Below, piece after piece: positions 1 through 5,684 of a stretch of DNA of 9,960 nucleotides. The position numbers were made by a program, and so were the translations under genes. Position 1 is the stretch's first letter; each line of letters opens with the position of its first letter. Under the pieces are notes generated by a model, which ran no database searches, had not been told where the DNA came from, and was given only the letters and a program-made list of their open reading frames with translations. The stretch is from contig JBOFCS010000133.1 in NCBI GenBank assembly GCA_051646185.1, forward strand, positions 1-9,960, written 5' to 3'. The stretch is from JBOFCS01 sp051646185. Lineage in GTDB: Bacteria > Actinomycetota > Actinomycetes > Mycobacteriales > Mycobacteriaceae.

Positions 1-90
1 GTGGACTACCCGGTGAGTAACCCCAAGTGCAATCGTCCTATCAGCTAGTGCAAGCAAAAAGAAGTTAGCGGTGTAGTCAGCGATTAACAT
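1..90 (-). CDS. Possible 5' end of a gene running off the left edge
   Basis: Reading the minus strand from an ATG at 90, the frame stays open for 30 codons to the window edge (begins MLIADYTANFFLLALADR). It would start 40 bp downstream of the aidB-like stop and run in the same direction, so it could be the third gene of that operon. The ribosome binding site is poor (GAAAGA just before ATG), and 30 open codons occur easily by chance at this base composition. I do not recognise the fragment and assign no function. Confidence 0.22.
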   Translation of the reverse strand, partial: MLIADYTANFFLLALADRTIALGVTHRVVH

Positions 91-130
91 TCTTTCATTC
101 AGGAATCAAGTTCACTGTCGAATGATTTGT

Positions 131-1792
131 TCAGGCTCGGGCTGCGATTTTCCTAGCAAGCGGAGCTGGTACTGCAGCGCCGTATTCCCAACAGCGGTTT
201 TGGGAAATTCTGGCAGCAATGAAAGCATCTGCAATATATGACGGTGCTTGTTGTATCAGTATCGATGCTTGTAAGGCGAGTGCCATCTGTTCAACGAGTC
301 TGCGGGCGCCGTCTTGGGCGGATAGTGGATCAGAAAGTACTTGTTTAATAGTTGCTCGCATAGTACTTATATGGGCATCAAATTCTTGGTAGGTGCCAAG
401 TCCACGCGAGACTTCTGTATCGAAGGCAAAAACAGTCTCAGGTTCCCGGGTCATCGCTCGCAAGACGTCAAGTGCTATGACATTGCCGGATCCTTCCCAT
501 ACTGCCATGACGGGTTGCTCGCGATATCGCCGAGCCAAGGGAAAGCTTTCGGTATAACCGTTGCCACCCAAGCATTCTAGTGCTTCATAAGCATGGTGTG
601 GGCCGCGCTTGCATACCCAATACTTGGCTACTGCAGTGGCGAGTCTACGAAAAGCTGCGGCCTCCGTATCGGTGCCGTCATAGGCAGCGGCAAGGCGCAG
701 TGCAGTCCAGGTAGCGGCTTCAGATTCAAGTTGCAGATCAGCAATAACTCCTGTCATAGCAGGCTGCTCAATGAGTTTAGCACCAAAAGCTTTTCGCTCT
801 CGAACATGCCAGGAGGCTTCGGCCACCGATTGCCGCATACCGGCTGCTGATCCTAGTACGCAATCGAGTCGAGTACAGCTGACCATCTCGATGATTGTCC
901 GTACTCCACGACCTTCCTCTCCGACTAGCCAGCCAATGGTCTGATCAAATTCTATTTCGGAGGAGGCATTAGATTTATTGCCAAGTTTGTCTTTAAGCCG
1001 CTGGATTCGGAAGGTATTAAATTCCCCACCGGGAAGTACCCGTGGCACTAAAAAGCAGGAAAGTCCTTGCGATGACTGAGCAAGAACGAGGAAAGCATCC
1101 GATTGTGGTGCGGAACAGAACCATTTATGCCCGGTGAGAGTGTAGCTGCCAGAACCGATATGGACGGCTTGAGTCGTAGCAGCTCGGATATCAGACCCAC
1201 CCTGTTTTTCGGTCATTGCCATACCAAAGATCGCTGAATCCTTGGTGTTCGGATCGCGTAGCTCGGGATCGTATATTCGGGAGAACACCCGAGGTAACCA
1301 TTGTCGTGCCAGTGTTGGTTCGAGTTCAAGTGAAGGCACGACAGCATGTGTCATGGATACTGGGCAGCAGTGCCCTGGTTCTATTTGCGCAAAAAGCATG
1401 AATGTGGCTGCCCTAGCAACATTTGCTCCTGGCCTGGGATCGGACCAGGCTGAGGTATGGGCACCGGCTTCAATTGCTTTCTTAATGATCCGGTGGTACG
1501 AAGGGTGAAAAATTACAGCATCAATTCGGTTTCCCCACCGGTCATGACTCTGGTGAATGGGTGGGTTGGTATGGGCAAGTTCTGCATCAATCTGAAATTC
1601 ACTTTTCCCGACAGTGTTGCCAATAGCGGTGAGTTGAGCGATCGACCATTCTGCTTGATACCGCGAGACAGCTTCAGTCATAGCTTTATTAAGCAAGTAC
1701 TCATTGATATTTGTTCTTGGTGGTGCCTGGTTAAATACTTCATGGGTAGCGCAGCTAGATGGGTGTTGTAGGATATTTTTATTGCAAGCCAT
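131..1792 (-). CDS. aidB: AidB-like acyl-CoA dehydrogenase family flavoprotein
   Basis: This 553-aa protein matches the AidB branch of the acyl-CoA dehydrogenase superfamily, close to the roughly 540 aa of E. coli AidB. Visible hallmarks are the NQ-P--N N-terminal signature (residues 21-30), the FAD-binding MTEKQGGSD loop (193-201), GHKWFCSAPQSD (221-232), RLKDKLGNKSNASSE (265-279), and YREQPVMAVWEGSGN (423-437). Glu433 sits where the classical acyl-CoA dehydrogenase base lies. The extra C-terminal helical region (about 445-553) corresponds to the part of E. coli AidB that binds DNA. AidB is known from the E. coli adaptive response to alkylation; it binds FAD and DNA and has weak isovaleryl-CoA dehydrogenase activity, but its physiological reaction is unsettled. 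The start overlaps the upstream TetR gene stop by one base (TAATG), implying coupled translation and control by that regulator. Family assignment is firm; a role in alkylation defence here is inference. Confidence 0.9.
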   Translation of the reverse strand: MACNKNILQHPSSCATHEVFNQAPPRTNINEYLLNKAMTEAVSRYQAEWSIAQLTAIGNTVGKSEFQIDAELAHTNPPIHQSHDRWGNRIDAVIFHPSYHRIIKKAIEAGAHTSAWSDPRPGANVARAATFMLFAQIEPGHCCPVSMTHAVVPSLELEPTLARQWLPRVFSRIYDPELRDPNTKDSAIFGMAMTEKQGGSDIRAATTQAVHIGSGSYTLTGHKWFCSAPQSDAFLVLAQSSQGLSCFLVPRVLPGGEFNTFRIQRLKDKLGNKSNASSEIEFDQTIGWLVGEEGRGVRTIIEMVSCTRLDCVLGSAAGMRQSVAEASWHVRERKAFGAKLIEQPAMTGVIADLQLESEAATWTALRLAAAYDGTDTEAAAFRRLATAVAKYWVCKRGPHHAYEALECLGGNGYTESFPLARRYREQPVMAVWEGSGNVIALDVLRAMTREPETVFAFDTEVSRGLGTYQEFDAHISTMRATIKQVLSDPLSAQDGARRLVEQMALALQASILIQQAPSYIADAFIAARISQNRCWEYGAAVPAPLARKIAARA

Positions 1793-2418
1793 TATTTATC
1801 ATCCTTTATTCCTATTGCGCGAAAACATAATTTGCGTATTTCTTCAACTATCACGTAATCAGAAAGTAGTGATAGCTCACTTGAACTCACCGGGCTGATT
1901 CTTCCGATGAGTGATTCGGAAATTGCGCCAATGAGTGCGGATGCGCTTAGTACAATATTTTGTGGAACGAACACACCTTTTCCGATGCCAGTCTGCAAAA
2001 TTGTTGAAACAAGTTCTACATAGTTGTGACGGTATTTCAGTCTTTCCAGATCAACTTCTTTGGATACGGGCTCAAAAAGTAAAGACCAAGCCATTTTTCG
2101 ATCTTTTAGCGCCCTGCTTGCAAAACTCCGTATCACTGAGTCTAGCTGAGAGTAAGGATCAGTTTGAGAGAAAACTTGATGCCGTGTCACTGTGAGTTCA
2201 TGTTCTGCGGAGGTACGAAAAACTTCAACAAGAAGTTCTTCTCGACTTCCGAAATAAGAGTAAACCGATCCTACGCTTGTTCCAGCGAGTTGGGCTATCG
2301 CTGCTATTTTTGCTCCTTCAAAACCGCTTGTAGAAACAAGTGTGGTGGCTGATCGGAGTAAAAGATTACGTTTGACAATAGCCTTGTTCTGAGTGTCTGC
2401 AGTCCCTTGGTAGACCAT
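1792..2418 (-). CDS. TetR/AcrR-family transcriptional repressor
   Basis: With the start at 2418 this is a 208-aa protein of usual TetR length. The N-terminal DNA-binding domain is clear: helices leading into AKIAAIAQLAGTSVGSVYSYF and then GSREELLVEVF, the typical helix-turn-helix and its following helix. The C-terminal half is a divergent ligand-binding domain, so the effector is unknown. A longer frame begins at an ATG at 2460, but that ATG is the centre of a 24-bp perfect palindrome and has no ribosome binding site. The ATG at 2418 is preceded by GGGAAGG (2424-2430) at 5 nt, so I prefer it. The gene is followed directly by the aidB-like gene (1-bp overlap), which it probably regulates along with itself. 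The plus-strand catabolic operon starting at 3183 is a second possible target, but it is 700 bp away and carries no copy of the palindrome that I can see. Confidence 0.88.
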   Translation of the reverse strand: MVYQGTADTQNKAIVKRNLLLRSATTLVSTSGFEGAKIAAIAQLAGTSVGSVYSYFGSREELLVEVFRTSAEHELTVTRHQVFSQTDPYSQLDSVIRSFASRALKDRKMAWSLLFEPVSKEVDLERLKYRHNYVELVSTILQTGIGKGVFVPQNIVLSASALIGAISESLIGRISPVSSSELSLLSDYVIVEEIRKLCFRAIGIKDDK

Positions 2419-2447
2419 AACAACCTTCCCTGTTTGGAGCCGACCCA

Positions 2448-2471
2448 AGAATTGAATCATGATTCAATTCT
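2448..2471. promoter_or_regulatory. 24-bp perfect palindrome, probable TetR-family operator
   Basis: The sequence is a perfect inverted repeat with no spacer; each half is AGAATTGAATCA read inward, centred between 2459 and 2460. It lies about 30 bp upstream of the preferred repressor start codon. On the minus strand a TAGAAT hexamer (2467-2472), a good -10 element, overlaps its outer edge, while no convincing -35 is visible. Position, symmetry and length fit a self-controlling TetR-family operator that blocks polymerase. The symmetry is seen directly; binding by the adjacent repressor is inferred. Confidence 0.72.
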
Positions 2472-2735
2472 AATCTAGACTACAGCGGGCTCACGGGGCG
2501 GGAAAGTATAGTTATCCAGGATGCTGGAGCAAAGGTACATGGCTATATCCAGACAAAGATGCGCTAGTTTTTGGGGAGGAGTACTAGTTTTGCGCACGAC
2601 TAAGGGGTTTGGCTCGGCGGTGGAGTTTTAGTGCCGATTAGTCATAAATTCACTGAGATGCACGTGAAATACATTGTTGAACAGGGTCGTGCACGTATTA
2701 GGTCGATAATGGTAGGGGAGTCTATCGTGTATTTT
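2472..2735. other. Intergenic stretch with no supported gene
   Basis: No credible coding region is visible here on either strand. The plus-strand frame starting with GTG at 2631 lacks a ribosome binding site, has an improbable basic composition and runs antisense into the small gene at 2815-2970. Only short repeats are present: CTAGTTTT at 2564-2571 and 2584-2591, and TGCACGT at 2659-2665 and 2690-2696. Neither forms a recognisable site. The end nearest 2472 should carry the upstream part of the repressor promoter. Confidence 0.5.
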
Positions 2736-2782
2736 AAAAATTTTTACCAGCGGAAACTGAAGAAGGTCCCCGTCCGCACTGG
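2736..2782 (-). terminator. Weak terminator-like hairpin after the small gene
   Basis: On the minus strand CCAGTGCGGA (2782-2773) can pair with TCCGCTGG (2754-2747) as an 8-bp stem with a two-base bulge and an 18-nt loop. A run of five T follows at 2740-2736, but six bases intervene between stem and T run. The position, 33 bp beyond the stop of the small minus-strand gene, suits a terminator. The bulge, long loop and displaced T run make it a weak candidate. Confidence 0.27.
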
Positions 2783-2814
2783 CAAAAGTTGGAAGGGTTC
2801 CTACACGCGAAAAT

Positions 2815-2970
2815 CTATAGTCCTATACCGAGGATGCCAAAAATCGTTATCGCGACGAGAAACGTTCCGACCCCTACTGCCGCGCTAAAGGGATCGAAAC
2901 CATCATTTATCAATTCGCAAAACATATCAGGAGCTGTTGAGGGAATGTAGCCGAAAGTATCGATGAGCAT
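2815..2970 (-). CDS. Small single-pass membrane protein, unknown function
   Basis: This encodes a 51-aa acidic protein beginning MLIDTFGYIPSTAPDMF and ending in a hydrophobic stretch (about residues 28-51, with AAVGVGTFLVAITIFGILG). That stretch is long enough for one membrane helix, with an outward or inward N-terminal part containing several Asp/Glu. The start at 2970 is chosen over an in-frame ATG at 2997 because AGGGGGA (2975-2981) sits 4 nt before it, a much better ribosome binding site than anything before 2997. The gene stands alone between the repressor and the catabolic operon. Upstream on its strand are GATAAT and other AT-rich promoter-like sequence around 3000-3050. I do not recognise a family. 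Corynebacteria carry very small outer-membrane channel proteins (PorA, PorH), but I see no specific similarity to these. The composition and ribosome binding site make a real gene more likely than not. Confidence 0.55.
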   Translation of the reverse strand: MLIDTFGYIPSTAPDMFCELINDGFDPFSAAVGVGTFLVAITIFGILGIGL

Positions 2971-3182
2971 GTTGTCCCCCTGGTTTAAGTGATCCAACCT
3001 GATTATCCGATGAGAAGAGATAAGTTACATACCATTTTTTGTTTATAAATTACCGCTGAACTGGGATTGAATTTCAAGAAATGCCTGGGTCTCGTTGAAA
3101 TACCACTACTTAAAAAGCAATCATGCTTGCTTTTTTCCCCTTCTAATGTGAAGCTGGTGGCAGTCGAACTGAGGAGTGGGTA
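2971..3182. promoter_or_regulatory. Divergent promoter region for the small gene and the catabolic operon
   Basis: This 212-bp gap must contain the minus-strand promoter of the small membrane protein and probably the plus-strand promoter of the operon beginning at 3183. On the plus strand TATAAA at 3044-3049 is the best -10-like hexamer, but no -35 at proper spacing is clear. On the minus strand GATAAT near 3007-3002 is a possible -10. An 11-bp palindrome TTGAATTTCAA (3067-3077) lies about 20 bp downstream of the TATAAA and could be a repressor site; its half-site resembles part of the 2448-2471 palindrome but the spacing differs. The operon's ribosome binding site GAGGAG is at 3171-3176. Confidence 0.35.
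3112..3136 (+). terminator. Terminator-like hairpin in the operon leader (possible attenuator)
   Basis: AAAAAGCAA (3112-3120) pairs perfectly with TTGCTTTTT (3127-3135) around a 6-nt loop, TCATGC, and the right arm continues into a run of six T. On the plus strand this is the shape of an intrinsic terminator, although the stem has only two G-C pairs and is weak. It ends 46 bp before the first start codon of the catabolic operon and no plus-strand gene precedes it. If transcription starts near 3050 it would be in the leader, where it could act as an attenuator. Because the stem is symmetric (A run left, T run right), it could act in either direction. Confidence 0.38.
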
Positions 3183-3977
3183 ATGGCTGATATAGCCGCG
3201 ATCCTGAAAGATTTACAGGCAGAGGGTGCAGATCTTGATCAGCTGGTAGCGGATCTTGATGACGAACAGTGGCGATTGTCCACTCCCGCTCAGGGTTGGA
3301 CAATCGCACATCAGATTGCGCATTTGGCCTGGACCGATCAAGCGGCGCTTGCCGCGATTAGTGCTGGTTTGGATTTTGCCGAATTAGTTGAGTCGGGCAT
3401 GAAAGACCCCGCCGGTTTTATTGATGCAGCTGCGGAGAAAGGGGCAAAACAAAGCCCCAGTGGTATGCTGGACGGCTGGCGAACTGGCCGCGAAGCTTTG
3501 GCAAAAGCTCTGGCTGAACGAGAATCAAGTACCAAAATTCCCTGGTTTGGTCCACCGATGAGTGCGGCATCGATGGCTACAGCACGTCTGATGGAGACTT
3601 GGGCGCATGGTCAGGATGTAGCTGATGCGCTGGGTGTCAAAAGGGTTCCCACTGACAGGCTGAAAAACATTGCACACCTTGGGGTTCGGACTAGAGATTT
3701 TTCCTTTGTGATGTCGGGTCTGACTCCGCCAGAAAAAGCTTTCCGGGTGGAACTTATTGCTCCAGACGGACAGGTGTGGATTTGGGGGCAAGCTGATGCG
3801 GAACAGCATGTTTGCGGTAGTGCTGAAAATTTTTGTTTACTCGTAACACGACGTAGACACCCTGAAGATCTTGATTTAGAGGTAAAGGGTGAGGATGCTA
3901 AGCAATGGGTGTCGATTGCTCAGGCATTTGCGGGGCCTCCCGGAACAGGGCGAGAAAGTGTGAAAAACAATGTCTAG
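3183..3977 (+). CDS. TIGR03084-family protein (mycothiol-dependent maleylpyruvate isomerase / DinB fold)
   Basis: The 264-aa product matches the actinobacterial TIGR03084 family, related to mycothiol-dependent maleylpyruvate isomerase and the DinB four-helix fold. Features include GWTIAHQIAHLAWTDQAAL (residues 38-56) and the strongly conserved block WFGPPMSAASMATARLMETW (121-140) followed by AHGQDVADALG. His47, Glu138 and His142 are placed like the His and Glu-x3-His zinc ligands of maleylpyruvate isomerase, so metal and perhaps mycothiol binding is likely. The C-terminal domain (about 165-260) ends the usual length. The start is fixed by GAGGAG (3171-3176) at 6 nt. It is the first gene of the operon, and its stop overlaps the AtuA-family gene by 8 bp. 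Its reaction is not established; a thiol-dependent isomerase, hydrolase or transferase step on an acyl-CoA intermediate would fit the neighbours. Confidence 0.85.
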   Translation: MADIAAILKDLQAEGADLDQLVADLDDEQWRLSTPAQGWTIAHQIAHLAWTDQAALAAISAGLDFAELVESGMKDPAGFIDAAAEKGAKQSPSGMLDGWRTGREALAKALAERESSTKIPWFGPPMSAASMATARLMETWAHGQDVADALGVKRVPTDRLKNIAHLGVRTRDFSFVMSGLTPPEKAFRVELIAPDGQVWIWGQADAEQHVCGSAENFCLLVTRRRHPEDLDLEVKGEDAKQWVSIAQAFAGPPGTGRESVKNNV

Positions 3978-5667
3978 CAATATTGTTCGTATCGGAAATG
4001 CTTCCGGATTCTATGGGGATCGCATCACGGCGATGCGAGAGATGCTTGAGGGTGGGGAACTCGATTTTATTACTGGCGATTACCTTGCCGAACTGACCAT
4101 GTTGATCCTCGGCAAAGATCGTATGCGAGACCAGAGTCTTGGTTATGCCAAAACCTTTGTCCGCCAGGTGGAGGACTGTCTAGGGTTGGCGTTGGAGCAG
4201 GGCGTGAAGATTGTTTCGAATGCTGGTGGGCTTAATCCCGCTGGACTTGCGCAACGTTTACGCGAGATTGCAGCAGGATTGGGGTTGACAGCAAATATTG
4301 CCCATGTTGAAGGTGACGACCTTATCTCGCGAGCAGCTGAGCTTGGCTTAGGTGCTCCTTTAACCGCCAATGCTTACCTCGGAGCTTTTGGAATCGTGGA
4401 GTGCCTCAACTCAGGTGCCGATATTGTTGTCACTGGAAGAGTCACGGATGCTTCGGTGATTGTTGGTCCAGCAGCAGCGCACTTTGGCTGGAGCCGAACC
4501 GATTACAACAAATTAGCCGGTGCAGTTGCCGCAGGCCATGTTATCGAATGTGGCACCCAGGCTACCGGCGGTAACTATTCTTTCTTCCAAGAAATTACTG
4601 ATATGTCTCGTCCAGGATTTCCGATAGCAGAAATATTTTCGGATGGTTCTTCAGTGATTACTAAGCATTCAGGAACAGGTGGAGCGGTAACTCGAGGAAC
4701 GGTTACCGCGCAACTCCTGTATGAAATTGGTGATGCCCGTTATGCCGGACCAGATGTTACTACACGAATGGATAGCCTAGAACTTACCGAAGAAGGTAAA
4801 GATCGGGTTCGGATCAGCGGAGCCAAAGGAGAGCCCCCTCCTGCCACCGTGAAAGTCTCGCTCAATAGTCTAGGCGGATTCCGCAATGAAATGACACTTG
4901 TTGTCACAGGTTTGGATATTAAGCAGAAAGCGGATCTGGTAGAGAAGCAAATGCGCAGTTGGCTTCCGGTTACTCCCGCTGAGCTCACTTTTGATCTCTC
5001 AGAGACCGCTCAAGCTGATGCAAATACCGAAGAAGCTGCAAGTGCTTTATTGAGAATAGTTGCACGAGATCAAGATCCAAATGTTGTTGGCCGTAATTTT
5101 TCTAATACCGCGGTGGAGTTGGCTCTAGCAAGCTATCCAGGTTTTACCCTGACAGCACCGCCAGGGAAAGGTGCACCCTATGGGGTATTTATCCCGGGGT
5201 ATGTTCCTTCGGTGCAGGTTCCGCACACTGCTGTGCTTGCAGATGGAACTCACGTTGCTATTGCTGCCCCTGTCGATACCTGCGAATTAGAGGTGACTCC
5301 AGATCCTGCTCTCGCCGAATCGGTTTCATATGGAAAAACTCAATCACTTCCGCTGGGGACTATCGCGGGAGCTCGTAGCGGCGATAAGGGTGGTAATGCC
5401 AATATTGGGGTATGGGTTCGTACTGATGAACAATGGCGATGGTTAGTGCACACGCTGACTGTCGATCAGCTCAAAAGGATGCTTCCCGAAGCGCAAGAGC
5501 TAAAGGTAACTAGAACCTTACTACCTAATCTTCGAGCAATAAATTTTGTTATTGAAGGAATACTTGGACAAGGAGTTGCCTATCAAGCCCGCTTTGATCC
5601 GCAGGCTAAAGGTATAGGCGAGTGGCTTCGATCCCGCAATATTGAGATACCGGAGGAAATACTATGA
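3970..5667 (+). CDS. AtuA-family protein (acyclic terpene utilisation, DUF1446)
   Basis: This 565-aa protein has the AtuA domain (PF07287, formerly DUF1446) over about residues 5-345, seen in IGNASGFYGDR (8-18), ITGDYLAELTM (34-44), IVSNAGGLNPAGLA (81-94), TGRVTDASVIVGPAAAHFGW (155-174) and IECGTQATGGNY (192-203). A second C-terminal domain (about 460-560) begins with GARSGDKGGNANIGVWV (467-483), the AtuA-associated ferredoxin-fold domain. In Pseudomonas AtuA is encoded with geranyl-CoA carboxylase and is needed for citronellol use, yet its biochemical role is not known to me; no cofactor motif is obvious. A related 560-aa-class gene sits beside fadE13-accD2-accA2 in M. tuberculosis (from memory). 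The start codon lies inside the end of the previous gene (8-bp overlap) and its ribosome binding site is weak, so translation is probably coupled. The stop TGA overlaps an ATG of a mini-ORF in the 5651-5684 repeat. Confidence 0.9.
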   Translation: MSSNIVRIGNASGFYGDRITAMREMLEGGELDFITGDYLAELTMLILGKDRMRDQSLGYAKTFVRQVEDCLGLALEQGVKIVSNAGGLNPAGLAQRLREIAAGLGLTANIAHVEGDDLISRAAELGLGAPLTANAYLGAFGIVECLNSGADIVVTGRVTDASVIVGPAAAHFGWSRTDYNKLAGAVAAGHVIECGTQATGGNYSFFQEITDMSRPGFPIAEIFSDGSSVITKHSGTGGAVTRGTVTAQLLYEIGDARYAGPDVTTRMDSLELTEEGKDRVRISGAKGEPPPATVKVSLNSLGGFRNEMTLVVTGLDIKQKADLVEKQMRSWLPVTPAELTFDLSETAQADANTEEAASALLRIVARDQDPNVVGRNFSNTAVELALASYPGFTLTAPPGKGAPYGVFIPGYVPSVQVPHTAVLADGTHVAIAAPVDTCELEVTPDPALAESVSYGKTQSLPLGTIAGARSGDKGGNANIGVWVRTDEQWRWLVHTLTVDQLKRMLPEAQELKVTRTLLPNLRAINFVIEGILGQGVAYQARFDPQAKGIGEWLRSRNIEIPEEIL

Positions 5668-5684
5668 CGGAGGAAACGCTATGA
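5651..5684 (+). repeat. 17-bp tandem duplication of a ribosome-binding/start region with a six-codon mini-ORF
   Basis: CGGAGGAAATACTATGA (5651-5667) is followed immediately by CGGAGGAAACGCTATGA (5668-5684), differing at 2 of 17 positions. Each copy has a strong GGAGG and an ATG at 7-nt spacing ending in ATGA. The first ATG (5664) opens a six-codon frame, MTEETL, whose TGA (5682-5684) overlaps the dehydrogenase ATG at 5681. The first ATG also overlaps the AtuA-family stop (5665-5667). Translation could thus pass by two successive ATGA re-initiation steps. The likely origin is duplication of a simple ATGA junction. Confidence 0.85.

Noticed and set aside
341..850. Plus-strand frames opposite the aidB-like gene
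   Set aside because: Their residues show no family features and they lie wholly antisense to a gene with clear AidB motifs; they are shadows.
2419..2460. Fourteen extra N-terminal residues of the TetR protein from the ATG at 2460
   Set aside because: That ATG is the centre of the palindrome and has no ribosome binding site, whereas 2418 has GGGAAGG at 5 nt and gives normal family length.
2564..2696. Direct repeats CTAGTTTT (20 bp apart) and TGCACGT (31 bp apart)
   Set aside because: Too short and isolated to distinguish from chance, with no third copy and no relation to a promoter that I can see.
2631..2888. Plus-strand open frame of 85 codons starting with GTG
   Set aside because: No ribosome binding site, an unusual basic composition without recognisable domain, and antisense overlap with the better supported small membrane protein gene.
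5642..5680. Upstream ATG start for the acyl-CoA dehydrogenase
   Set aside because: It lies inside the AtuA-family gene, adds a basic segment unlike the family and lacks the strong GGAGG that precedes 5681.
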